Shown here: positions 16,419 to 25,148 of the stretch, piece by piece | How the letters are laid out: each line of letters starts with the position of its first letter | Position numbering within the stretch: the stretch's first letter is position 1 | From: JAYWIG01 sp043789035 | GTDB lineage: Bacteria > Pseudomonadota > Gammaproteobacteria > Burkholderiales > Burkholderiaceae_E | NCBI GenBank assembly: GCA_043789035.1 | Contig: JAYWIG010000228.1 | Span: 1 to 42,052, forward strand | Direction of reading: 5' to 3' | Length of the DNA: 42,052 nucleotides | Position numbers and translations under genes: made by a program | The notes under the pieces: model-generated | What the model was told of the DNA's origin: nothing | The model's input: the letters and a program-made list of their open reading frames with translations, nothing else | Databases searched by the model: none

Positions 16419-16912
16419 TACCAGCACTTGTCTCGATTACTGGTGCCAGTCGAAACGGCTTTTTTCCCATTGGAATCTAGCAGGAGGTTGCCACACTGCG
16501 GATCGATAGACAGGGTGGGTGTAGTACCTTTAAGCACCAGCGCAGTAAGCTGATAGTCTAGGGCGCCAACTCCGCCTGGAGCTGCAGTAACGATTGCATA
16601 AGTAATTTGATACTTACCTGATGCAACATTGTCAGGATTTGAAAACACGTTGGCTCCGGCCGCCAAACCATAGATTTGCGGAAACTCAGCGACTGAAGGG
16701 TATCTTCCTCGTGCCGTGAAAAAGCGCTCTAAATTTTGACTTGCTCGCATTAATGCCGCTTTGCCTTCAACTCTATTACCTTTGCGAGTTTGCTCAAAGT
16801 AGGACGGGTAAGCAATGGCTGCAAGAATGCCAACAATCGAGACAACGATCATCACCTCAATCAGGGTAAACCCCTTTTGTTTTGCCGTAATGATTAACTG
16901 GGAGTTCTTCAT
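16418..16912 (-). CDS. pilE: Minor type IV pilin, PilE-like
   Basis: A 164-aa pilin with the prepilin peptidase site G14|F15TLIEVM, where Glu5 of the mature protein (Glu19) is present, followed by the hydrophobic helix VMIVVSIVGILAAIAYPSY. The C-terminal part has two cysteines (QCGN and DKCW at the end) suited to the D-region disulfide of pilins. An open frame continues upstream into pilY1, but only the ATG at 16912 puts the leader at the usual 14 residues. It is probably a minor pilin of the pseudopilus-like tip complex rather than the major subunit, because it follows pilY1 in the operon. Confidence 0.9.
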   Translation of the reverse strand: MKNSQLIITAKQKGFTLIEVMIVVSIVGILAAIAYPSYFEQTRKGNRVEGKAALMRASQNLERFFTARGRYPSVAEFPQIYGLAAGANVFSNPDNVASGKYQITYAIVTAAPGGVGALDYQLTALVLKGTTPTLSIDPQCGNLLLDSNGKKAVSTGTSNRDKCW

Positions 16913-16940
16913 AGTATTTTCTTTGTAAGGTGGGTTGACA

Positions 16941-19900
16941 TTACCGAGCCAAGAGCACTTCTCTCCAGGCCTGTCGACCGACGCAACCACCGCCAAGCGC
17001 TTCAGTAGCAATACTCTTGTCCGTCATTGATTTCACTGAAGATCGATTAGTACAGCTAGTCGATGTATTGGTCGAAGTTGGCTCTTTCTTGGAGGTGATC
17101 ACCGTAAGTTGACCAAAACCACCGGTCGATTCTCGTCTACTTGCAAAGTATTGCTTGTCGCCGGTTGTTGTGAGTCCAAACTTGGATTGGTCTTTACCGC
17201 CAGCCAGATTTGTTTGCAACTTACCATTAGAGTCTCTATCAAAGCCGCCAAATGGGTTTCTTCCTCCGGTATAGAGATCAAGGATGTACTGTGCTTCGGA
17301 TCCACCGCCTCCGCAGGTATCTGCAGTTGGAAGTATATTGACAAATACGGCGAGACTACCGGCAACTTGTGCTTCATAAACTGTGCGCTCACCGTCGGCC
17401 GCAGGTTGCTCAAACATCCAGCCTAATTGTGGCGTAGTCGTCCCGGTCGGAGCGGTCGCATCTGGATTGGTAGTGCCAAAAACAGTGTTTGTTCTAGTCA
17501 CCGAAGAGTAGTTAGGAACATATGCAGAAAGCAGTGAGAATTTCACAGATGCAGTGGTTGAACTCACCGCTGAATTGTCCTCGGTCGCGATCATACGTTG
17601 CAACATAAGGTCGCCCTTGGTAATCAGTGTTGAACTCAAAGTCAATGAATCAGTCGCTACCGGTTTGTCCCAAAGTCCGTACATCGAATTTTGAACATAT
17701 GAGCCCTGTTCAACGTCACGGCGTTCTAATAATCGGCCTGTGCCAAACATGACTATTACCCCTTGGTTTGCCGGGCCCGCAACAATTTGCGGCGGTGCGG
17801 TTATAGACTGCTTTTGTCCGCCCGAACTAGTTGCTGCAAAAAGCTTGTGCCGTTTACTTGTATCACTCCAGCCCGAAGATGTGCCAGATACATCGAAGCG
17901 CCACATATTGCCAAACAAGTCACCTGAATAGACGTAACTGACTTGACCGTTTGAGCCATTATCGATAGTTGCTACACCGCCAAGTCCATTCGGATTCGAC
18001 GCCGTACCTTCTCCCGAGAGGAGCTTGACATAATCAACACCAGCATCCCAGACGCCGTCAGAGCCGGGGCCATCAAGGTAAACAATAAACAATGCGCCTC
18101 TGCCCGCAGTTGCGGAGGTATTGACGTTACCGTCGTTCTCAGTTGCGTTGTAGCCAGCGCTAAAAATCATAGCCCATTTGTTGTTACTCATTAGCCGAAT
18201 AATGGGTTCCGAATAGACATAGCCCATGTCGTTATCGTCTTTGTGCGTGAACTCCCATTTCAAAACATCTTTACTTGCCGATTCGGATGAAAACTTGCTT
18301 GGGTCAGTGACGTCAAGCAAAAATACCGCTTGACCACCTTTGCCTAATCCACCTGCGAGGTAGGTTCCCCACTGGCCGTTTACTTTGGCGTCTTGCTGGG
18401 TCATCTGTCCGTCGACAAAAAAGCGATGAGAGTAGTCTTGGGCAGTTAGTTTTGAAAGGTTTGGAATAACAACGGATGGAACATAGGCAAATATTTCGTT
18501 GCCATTGTTACTGTCGGTAGTGCTGTTGGCCAAAAACCCATGAACCATCCCGTCATTGGCGCCAACGTATACAACGCCAGGGCGATTTTTGCGGGCGTTG
18601 TAGTAGCTCAGGTAATCTGAGCCACTAATTCCGCTAGCTGGGGCGCCCACAAAAATCGGAGACGCAGAAACAATGTCACCTAGTTTCGTATTTAAACGTT
18701 GCCGGAACTGTTGGGAGCCCAGGCCTTCTTTAGATGCGTCGCCTCGAATGTAGGCGAGTCTATCTTCTCCTCGCCCATCATTTGTACCGCTTTGAGACAT
18801 TGAAAGCGCTGTTTTCTGCGCAATCGACAACTCATCCCATCGGAAGGCGATTTTCGTTTTACTAGAATCGTTGTAGCTGATGATCTTTCGAGAATTCGGT
18901 TGAATCAACGCAGAGCTTAGGTTTTTACCAGACGCTTCCCATAAACTTGACCCTACGGTACCGTCAGCCTTTAATGCGAAGGCCGAAAGCGATCCACTCC
19001 AATCGCCAGAATTAAAGCTGGATTGAAATAGCTGCGTGCCATTGCTCACACGAGTTGATTGCACACCAAGAGCTGACAAAGAAGACTGTTGTGAAATATC
19101 TTGGAATGCTCGCTCAAGTCCAGTCTCCAATCCCAAAGGATTGTCCACGCGAAAGTAGTTGTCTGGAATACCATCGGGAATATCAACACCCGTTGAGTTG
19201 CTTCGCTTGTCATATTCTGAGGTGGTAAACGGGGAGGTTACAGCCACTTTGTTTGGTTTTTTATCGCCGTTTGTGTCATCGAAACCGCCAAATAATGATG
19301 CGTAATATAGAGGGTCATCTAAGTTTCGGTTCGATATACCTACGCTGGAGGCCGCTAATGTATATGTGGCGGTTGTCGGCGCGTCTCCGGATTGGCAATT
19401 GCTACAACCGCCATTGTTGGCGACAACGGTACCGTTGGCAAAGACCACGTTCATACCTAGCGTTGGGTCAGTATAGTTGAAGCCGAGAATTCCAGAATGG
19501 AAGTGTCGACCATCTAAATTGGTTCCGCTCACGACGTAACCAAAACCTTGAGGATTGCCCGTTGCTTGGTAAACAACGTCGGTGGTGATTTTCAATGTAT
19601 TGGCTGTCTTGTCCATCTCATATCTGATGATGCCCCAAACGTCCATATCATAGTCACCGCCTGCTTCAGAATCTTCAAACACAACCATTGCTTCGCCGGA
19701 TGCATAGTTTGCATCAGCGTACGAGCGAGTAATTCGCATATCGACAAGTGCTCCTCCCATCTTGACCGAACCAAGGTCCAATTGGTAGGAGGGAATAATG
19801 TAGGCTCTTGGATCGGTTTCCCCGGCGAACTTTATTGGTATTCTTGGTAACCCAGCGCTTAGCGAAACCCCATAGGTGTTTAAGTAAAAGGGCGGTTTTT

Positions 19901-22094
19901 TAAAGCTTGAGTCTGGTCTAGCGATGGGAATGTCCTGTCTAATTCGATTGGTGTGAGCATGATGAGCCAGGCCTGAGATTAAGTAAGAACCATTCGTCGT
20001 CGGGCCTTCTGGGCATATGCCGAGCACTTCGCCTAGACCGCTGAGCGTTTTAGAGGAGCAGTTATTGGCCGCCGAGCCGCTCACACCAGAGCGTGTGTTC
20101 CCATAAAAATACTGACCGCCAGTTAACCCCCATAAGGTGCCAACGTTGTTCGTCAAATTAATCGCATTTGATGGGTTTCCTGCCATAAAAGTCAGGGATT
20201 TTGCTGCCAAATCGTTGTCATTTTCGTTTGTGGTTACCGCGCCATTAATAACGAGCATATTGAGCGGCGCACAATAGTTTTTTGAGGAAAGCAAGGCATT
20301 TGTATTGGTTGGCCACTTTGCCGTTGCTAGCCCAGAAATAACGCTTGAGTCATCGGCAACATATTCGCTTGAGGGGGTCGTTTGACCACTAAAGTATCGC
20401 AGTGCTTCGAAGTAAATTTCAGACAACGGATTGCCCCAGCTCTTACATTCACCGTTGGTGTTGATTTGCCGCTGGTAGCTGCAATTGTCCGATCCCATGT
20501 AAGTTCCGTTGGAATATTCATAGCCCACAATACGAAGTTTTGAGAGCGTCGTAATAATCGATCCGCCCTCATTGTTGTAGGTGGTCGGCGCACCAGGCGA
20601 AGCTATAGGCCCTACACCTGTATTGGCGAGAATTTTGAAGGTGCCATCGGTGGAGGTGTTGATCTCATCGCTTAATGGGCCGATATTTTTTCGAAGTACG
20701 CCGCCAGATAAGTTTTTCTTGTAACTGCCTGAGACTAATCCGAAGTAAATCTTTCCCAGTTCGCCATACTTCTGGAGCAAACCGGTTGGCTTGTACACGC
20801 CATTGGGATAGCGAGTGCATCGCTCAAGTCCTAGTAGGCCATCAACGCAGGCCTGAACGCGAACGAAATAGTCGCCAGCAGCTGCACCGTTTGGCCCTAA
20901 GCTTACGCTATAGTCCGGGGAGTTACTCGATGCGGGCACTCCACTTAGAGAGAAAGTATTTCCGTTTGTCGTATTGACAATGTTGGCCCAACGACATTGC
21001 CACCTCTCGTTGGCATTCCAAAGGGAATGATTGCCTCTGGCGACCTTCAATCGAGGTAAATTAGGATTGGTGTCAGAGACTGCTTCGATGCCTGATCCTG
21101 TGCCATCCGTGGTGTTGCACATCGTGATGCCCTTATTGTTAAGAACATCAATTGTCCAACCTGATATTGGCTGAATGATACCAGTGGTACCGGTCGTGTC
21201 TTTGCAGCCTAAGCCCTTTGGGTCAGTAACGTCAAATGCGTTGATACAGGTAATGGCTTGCAATTGAAATGTCGTAAAACCACCTGCCGTGTTGGTATTC
21301 CCAACCGTACCGCGAACATAGCTTCCAGTCGATGATTTCGCCTCGATCAGAAGTCCGTTGAAAATCGAGGTCGTCGTAGGTACTCTGTAAGTGCGAGAGA
21401 TTGTATTTATTCGAAGATCCGTTGAGCCGACGCTTTGAGGTACGAGAGTAGCCCCTGTAATCAGTGTTGTATTCACGCTAAACGGGGTCAAGCGTGGCAA
21501 ATCATCTTCCGCATAATATTTGGTAAACGAGTGAGCATCATGCGGTAAAAAAGCTCTTTCTAACACCGTAACACTGCTCGAATCACCGTCGGAAAGCGTG
21601 CCTCCATCGGATGCTCTGGATGGCGATCGTAACCCACCGAACATTACTTTTCGTAACGCATCCATTCTCGTCATGGATGCCCAATTTAGAAAGTTCCCAC
21701 TCCATTGGCTGCTACCCGCTGCGCAATATTTGTCGGTAGTGACGCTAGCAGGTTGGTAGCGTGAATTGCCGGCAGAATAGGTGTAGCACTTATACGAATC
21801 GAAATAGCCATAGTAGTTAATGTTATGTTTGTAATTGGTGTCGAGTACACCATCACCGTCGACATCGGAAAAGTCATCGTAGGCTTTTTTAAAAAGTTGC
21901 TGATCTTTCGTCACTGCCAACATCACAAAGGGAGGGACTTCTTCCCCGGATAAGTAGGGTTTGTCAAATAACGACAGTAGACCCGCATTGAGTGCTGGCT
22001 GTGCGTAAACCGGCTTGATCAGTAACGGTTGCCAAAGCACCGCCGCTGAAATAAATGTGCAGATTGATTTAGACAGTTTTGATGATTTTTTCAT
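16941..22094 (-). CDS. pilY1: Type IV pilus tip adhesin/biogenesis protein PilY1
   Basis: A 1717-aa secreted protein with a signal peptide (1-31, cut near VYA). The C-terminal half carries the PilY1/PilC beta-propeller, marked by a RGDASKEG segment near 1115, then LGDIVSASPIFVG and VYVGANDGMVHGF near 1175-1187. A DDTNGDKK loop near 940 fits the position of the calcium site of the family. A second calcium-type loop, DVDGDGVLD, lies at 77-85. The N-terminal half has no clear von Willebrand A domain with MIDAS residues, unlike Pseudomonas PilY1. The protein should sit at the pilus tip or outer surface and help extension, adhesion or surface sensing. It starts 60 nt after pilX. Confidence 0.93.
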   Translation of the reverse strand: MKKSSKLSKSICTFISAAVLWQPLLIKPVYAQPALNAGLLSLFDKPYLSGEEVPPFVMLAVTKDQQLFKKAYDDFSDVDGDGVLDTNYKHNINYYGYFDSYKCYTYSAGNSRYQPASVTTDKYCAAGSSQWSGNFLNWASMTRMDALRKVMFGGLRSPSRASDGGTLSDGDSSSVTVLERAFLPHDAHSFTKYYAEDDLPRLTPFSVNTTLITGATLVPQSVGSTDLRINTISRTYRVPTTTSIFNGLLIEAKSSTGSYVRGTVGNTNTAGGFTTFQLQAITCINAFDVTDPKGLGCKDTTGTTGIIQPISGWTIDVLNNKGITMCNTTDGTGSGIEAVSDTNPNLPRLKVARGNHSLWNANERWQCRWANIVNTTNGNTFSLSGVPASSNSPDYSVSLGPNGAAAGDYFVRVQACVDGLLGLERCTRYPNGVYKPTGLLQKYGELGKIYFGLVSGSYKKNLSGGVLRKNIGPLSDEINTSTDGTFKILANTGVGPIASPGAPTTYNNEGGSIITTLSKLRIVGYEYSNGTYMGSDNCSYQRQINTNGECKSWGNPLSEIYFEALRYFSGQTTPSSEYVADDSSVISGLATAKWPTNTNALLSSKNYCAPLNMLVINGAVTTNENDNDLAAKSLTFMAGNPSNAINLTNNVGTLWGLTGGQYFYGNTRSGVSGSAANNCSSKTLSGLGEVLGICPEGPTTNGSYLISGLAHHAHTNRIRQDIPIARPDSSFKKPPFYLNTYGVSLSAGLPRIPIKFAGETDPRAYIIPSYQLDLGSVKMGGALVDMRITRSYADANYASGEAMVVFEDSEAGGDYDMDVWGIIRYEMDKTANTLKITTDVVYQATGNPQGFGYVVSGTNLDGRHFHSGILGFNYTDPTLGMNVVFANGTVVANNGGCSNCQSGDAPTTATYTLAASSVGISNRNLDDPLYYASLFGGFDDTNGDKKPNKVAVTSPFTTSEYDKRSNSTGVDIPDGIPDNYFRVDNPLGLETGLERAFQDISQQSSLSALGVQSTRVSNGTQLFQSSFNSGDWSGSLSAFALKADGTVGSSLWEASGKNLSSALIQPNSRKIISYNDSSKTKIAFRWDELSIAQKTALSMSQSGTNDGRGEDRLAYIRGDASKEGLGSQQFRQRLNTKLGDIVSASPIFVGAPASGISGSDYLSYYNARKNRPGVVYVGANDGMVHGFLANSTTDSNNGNEIFAYVPSVVIPNLSKLTAQDYSHRFFVDGQMTQQDAKVNGQWGTYLAGGLGKGGQAVFLLDVTDPSKFSSESASKDVLKWEFTHKDDNDMGYVYSEPIIRLMSNNKWAMIFSAGYNATENDGNVNTSATAGRGALFIVYLDGPGSDGVWDAGVDYVKLLSGEGTASNPNGLGGVATIDNGSNGQVSYVYSGDLFGNMWRFDVSGTSSGWSDTSKRHKLFAATSSGGQKQSITAPPQIVAGPANQGVIVMFGTGRLLERRDVEQGSYVQNSMYGLWDKPVATDSLTLSSTLITKGDLMLQRMIATEDNSAVSSTTASVKFSLLSAYVPNYSSVTRTNTVFGTTNPDATAPTGTTTPQLGWMFEQPAADGERTVYEAQVAGSLAVFVNILPTADTCGGGGSEAQYILDLYTGGRNPFGGFDRDSNGKLQTNLAGGKDQSKFGLTTTGDKQYFASRRESTGGFGQLTVITSKKEPTSTNTSTSCTNRSSVKSMTDKSIATEALGGGCVGRQAWREVLLAR

Positions 22095-22154
22095 GGGAAC
22101 TTCTTTGCTACTTGAGAAACTTAAGTGTTGACTATTTTGATGGCCCAGCCGTCT

Positions 22155-22829
22155 CTATTCGCGTTGAAAGTAGGTTTGTAGAACTACTTCGGTGTTTGCG
22201 CGCTGTCCGAAACCAATTGCTGTGATGATGAAATAAAGGCTGCGTGAATTGCATGATGCATTACCGACTGAATCTCTAGCCAAACAGATTGCTTGAATCG
22301 TGTATCTGGGTGCAAAGGCCAAGTTTTGAGCAGTAAGGCCTTGGGCGCCTGGCATGTACGATGAAGGAGTTCCTGCGGTTCGCGTGTATCTGCCAAACCA
22401 TGTAGATTCGCCGTTAATGCAGTTGGTACTGGGGCCATTAGCGCCACAACGCAAAATTGCCATTGGCACATTTCCAATATTACGACCTACCCCATCTTTT
22501 TGACCGGTGCAAAGGCCGTCGGCTTGGCAAGTAACAGGTGTTGTAAAGTCTGCCGGTGTACTCGGAAAGCCTAAGCCCTTATCAATTGCAGGCGTTCGCG
22601 CATTACAGGCGACATTCGGGGCACACATGCCAGATATATCGTATTCTGCTTCTCGTAATGCGGCTTCAGCCGCTTCGTACGCGAGTTGTCTATCTCGAGT
22701 AAGACCTGCCATTCTTTCCTCGCCGCTACTCATTTGCCAAGTCGAAATTCCCAACACAGTAACAACCAATAGAAAGAGAATTGCAACAATGAGAGTTGCG
22801 CCCTTTTGGGTTTGTTGAAATGTTTTCAT
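22155..22829 (-). CDS. pilX: Minor pilin assembly protein PilX
   Basis: A 224-aa protein with a PilX N-terminal domain: short leader ending G10, then ATLIVAILFLLVVTVLGIS as membrane helix, followed by the diagnostic SGEERMAGLTRDRQLAYEAAEAALREAE. Mature position 5 is Val, not Glu; lack of Glu5 is usual for PilX and fits a tip position in the minor-pilin complex, as with GspK in type II secretion. The C-terminal domain has several cysteines. Its ATG follows the pilW stop directly (TAA then ATG), so the two are tightly coupled. Confidence 0.92.
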   Translation of the reverse strand: MKTFQQTQKGATLIVAILFLLVVTVLGISTWQMSSGEERMAGLTRDRQLAYEAAEAALREAEYDISGMCAPNVACNARTPAIDKGLGFPSTPADFTTPVTCQADGLCTGQKDGVGRNIGNVPMAILRCGANGPSTNCINGESTWFGRYTRTAGTPSSYMPGAQGLTAQNLAFAPRYTIQAICLARDSVGNASCNSRSLYFIITAIGFGQRANTEVVLQTYFQRE

Positions 22830-23690
22830 TTACGGATTCCAGTTCCGTAGAGCAGCTGAGATTTCTACGACCCGACGAATTCTTCGATCATTAAATGGGC
22901 CATAGGTTTTTTCGGCGAGAGTGTAGGTTTGAGTATCAACAGTCGGAGCTACTTCAGCTTCTGTGCGCATTAATAAAAAGACTCTAATTGCAGAAATTCT
23001 CTCTGCAGGTGGGTTGTCGCTTTGTCGAACGTAACGTGACACGGTCGCAGGGTCATCTAACTCGTATACGCCATACATTACTTCTATAGCTTCAACATCT
23101 GGGATAAGCGGGACAGGCGTAGACGCTGGATCGGTTGCCGACGCGCTGGAGCGAATACCTGTTGCGCAAACCAACCAAGGTCGACCGCTAACCAGTTGTA
23201 CCGAAAATGTATTAAAGCTTATGGGGCTATAAATTTCGCCTGCAACCGGAATGGTTCCAATAGAAGTTCCAGTGCAATCAGTGATCATGCCACCTGCTGC
23301 ACCGTTCAAGGCAACTAAGCCGTTACCTTGATATCTCACCGTAACACTGTCTTGTGCGCCGACCGTGACCGCAGAGCCTTCGACGCCACTAATGCCCGGT
23401 ACTATCGTAGATTCCCGCGTCAACGGAACTGACGCTGAACCTGATGAGCTAGAGTTTAGTGATGGTGCTCGGTGCCCGGCCAGTTTGAGCGTTCTTGAGA
23501 CTAGTTCAGATGCTAGGCGAATGTTCTCTTGAAACTTTGAGCTTTCGTCTTGACCCGAATGATTTTGCCGAGAATTGACAAAAATGCCTGATACGCCAAG
23601 GATTACGACAAAGCCTATCGTGAGAGCGACCATTAACTCAACGAGCGAGAAACCCTTTTGCATGACCTTTCTTTTGTCTTTATTCATCAT
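22830..23690 (-). CDS. pilW: Minor pilin PilW
   Basis: A 286-aa PilW-family minor pilin with leader ending KG13, then F14SLVELM with the mature Glu5 and a hydrophobic helix (VALTIGFVVILGVSGIF). The rest is the large globular domain typical of PilW, with an ENIRLASELVSRTLKLAG helix. The open frame extends 93 nt further upstream, but ATG 23690 gives a normal leader and overlaps the pilV stop in TAATG. It forms part of the fimT-pilV-pilW-pilX-pilY1-pilE set that primes pilus assembly and carries PilY1 to the surface. Confidence 0.92.
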   Translation of the reverse strand: MMNKDKRKVMQKGFSLVELMVALTIGFVVILGVSGIFVNSRQNHSGQDESSKFQENIRLASELVSRTLKLAGHRAPSLNSSSSGSASVPLTRESTIVPGISGVEGSAVTVGAQDSVTVRYQGNGLVALNGAAGGMITDCTGTSIGTIPVAGEIYSPISFNTFSVQLVSGRPWLVCATGIRSSASATDPASTPVPLIPDVEAIEVMYGVYELDDPATVSRYVRQSDNPPAERISAIRVFLLMRTEAEVAPTVDTQTYTLAEKTYGPFNDRRIRRVVEISAALRNWNP

Positions 23691-24307
23691 TACGGGCCCA
23701 CGTGACTTATTGGGGTGTTGAATGTTTGATATGAGCGGGCGTTTGTTGCGCCTGAGGCCTCGGTCGTGCGGTTGTCTAGCCAAGCAATTTTTACAACGTA
23801 GGTTTCGCCTAAACCGTCGCAGTTTGCGGTAAATACTGTGCCGTCATAAGCAGCTTCGCCAGCTAAACCATTGGGGCCATTGATTGAACCCGAGTCGATG
23901 CAAACAATGCCAATACCGTTGGGGAAACTTGCTGCAATACCTTGTTGCCATTCAGCCAAGTCATTGAGTGCTTGCTGCGCTGGTGTGCAGCCCGTTGTTT
24001 TACATGCAGCAGTAAAGGAGGTAAGGCTCGCATGGGTCTTAGCATTTGCCGGTGAGTTATAAGCGGAAAAGGCTGTTCTTAGTACAGACGTCTTTAATGC
24101 AGCGTCATTTGCTCGCATTCGTTCACCTATTTCTTGGGCAGAGTGAACTGCGAGAGAGCGATATTGCGAAGAAGAGTTTGATTTGAGTGTTACCAACTGC
24201 AGGCCTGCAACGCCGAGCATGCCGAAGGAAACGACTAACAAAGAGATAAGCACCTCTAAAAGAGTGAAGCCGTTTTGTGCGGACGCTCGCTGATTTAGCG
24301 CAGTCAT
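23690..24307 (-). CDS. pilV: Minor pilin PilV
   Basis: A 205-aa minor pilin with the prepilin site G13|FTLLEVLISLLVVSFGM, the Glu at mature position 5, and the PilV family segment LGVAGLQLVTLKSNSSSQYRS. Four or more cysteines in the C-terminal half can form disulfides. ATG 24307 overlaps the fimT stop in TAATG, and its own stop overlaps the pilW start in the same way, so the three genes are read in a coupled chain. Confidence 0.92.
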   Translation of the reverse strand: MTALNQRASAQNGFTLLEVLISLLVVSFGMLGVAGLQLVTLKSNSSSQYRSLAVHSAQEIGERMRANDAALKTSVLRTAFSAYNSPANAKTHASLTSFTAACKTTGCTPAQQALNDLAEWQQGIAASFPNGIGIVCIDSGSINGPNGLAGEAAYDGTVFTANCDGLGETYVVKIAWLDNRTTEASGATNARSYQTFNTPISHVGP

Positions 24308-24900
24308 TACGGTGCCCTCTTCGTTGAAATTCGCCCAGTGAGCGAAAGTGTGAAGTCTCTGCCTTTGACGGCGCTGCTTGGCCCTCGCAAATTGAAGACT
24401 GCATCAGCGCCTACCCGAGGTATACCAACGCCTGTTACAGGATCAACTGCATAAGTAGCCGTGCCCACGGGTGAGAATCGAACTGCTGGGGTAGTCACGG
24501 TCGGTACGAGTGTGAAGCCCGTTGAGAGACTGTCGTTAATTCTTAAGATGTCGCCACCCTGCGTTTGGTTTGCGCTGTTATCTATGACAAAAGGAGTTCC
24601 GGTATCAAGATAAACGATCCAACCGTTAGACCAATTCGTCCCGCAAGTTGTGTCTGTCGCCCTTGGGCAAACAACTACGGCCTGGCGGGTGCGTATGGAT
24701 TGAATTCGGGCAAAAGCCATATCGGTACTAAAGTCGCTAGAAATTTGGCTAGTCTGCGCCCCTACCATCATCTCTCGAACACTTGGAACGGCTAATGATG
24801 CAAGTACGCCGACAATGGCCAACGCCACCATCAGTTCAACGAGCGTAAACCCTTGTTGAATGCGGCGCTTAAAAGTTGAATTGCAATTCAAAATATTCAT
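24307..24900 (-). CDS. fimT: Minor pilin FimT/GspH family
   Basis: A 197-aa GspH/FimT-type pseudopilin: leader ending QQG17, then FTLVELMVALAIVGVLASLAVPS with Glu22 at mature position 5. A FimT-like segment DMAFARIQSIRTRQAVVVC follows, with a Cys pair (VVCPRATDTTCG). It is the first gene of the minor-pilin operon. No purine-rich ribosome binding site is seen before the ATG; instead a perfect hairpin occupies bases -5 to -27 relative to the start, which may affect initiation. FimT proteins of some species bind DNA during natural transformation; whether this one does is unknown. Confidence 0.9.
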   Translation of the reverse strand: MNILNCNSTFKRRIQQGFTLVELMVALAIVGVLASLAVPSVREMMVGAQTSQISSDFSTDMAFARIQSIRTRQAVVVCPRATDTTCGTNWSNGWIVYLDTGTPFVIDNSANQTQGGDILRINDSLSTGFTLVPTVTTPAVRFSPVGTATYAVDPVTGVGIPRVGADAVFNLRGPSSAVKGRDFTLSLTGRISTKRAP

Positions 24901-24904
24901 AGCG

Positions 24905-24927
24905 ACAACAGTAAGGGGTACTGTTGT
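24905..24927 (-). promoter_or_regulatory. Perfect hairpin directly before the fimT start codon
   Basis: ACAACAGTA (24905-24913) and TACTGTTGT (24919-24927) are exact reverse complements around a 5-base centre. On the minus-strand transcript the structure ends 4 nt before the fimT ATG, in the place where a ribosome binding site should be. It could be a protein operator on DNA or a translational control hairpin in RNA. It has no T-run and would be an unlikely terminator. Confidence 0.6.
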
Positions 24928-25041
24928 TTACGCCTATGTCTTATCGACGAAAGGGATTCGACAGAGAATAAACGGCCGGTTCACAAATCATGCTTTCCGT
25001 GCCGACTAAGTCTTTGTTTTACAACAAACTATGACTTGGAG

Positions 25042-25057
25042 TGTGATCATTATCACA
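25042..25057 (-). promoter_or_regulatory. CRP/Vfr-type binding site upstream of the minor-pilin operon
   Basis: TGTGA-N6-TCACA occurs exactly (25042-25046 and 25053-25057), the core consensus of CRP-family regulators, with 6-bp perfect arms TGTGAT/ATCACA. Its centre is about 149 nt upstream of the fimT start. A weak -10 box, TAAAAC on the minus strand at 25021-25016, lies 31 bp from the centre, close to the spacing of a class II CRP promoter. In Pseudomonas the related fimU operon depends on the CRP homologue Vfr, which makes this placement meaningful. Binding is predicted, not shown. Confidence 0.55.
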
Positions 25058-25148
25058 ACGAATTTTATGAGGCTTGCGACGGATGGAGTTGAGCAGACGA
25101 TATATGGAGTGCAGTGATGCTAAAAAGCAGGCCGTTGGTTGTTTAGTG

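Noticed and set aside
20018..20290. Degenerate von Willebrand-like segment in the middle of PilY1 (NMLVINGAVTTNENDND)
   Set aside because: The hydrophobic strand is reminiscent of the family but the metal-binding residues are not there; not enough to call a domain.
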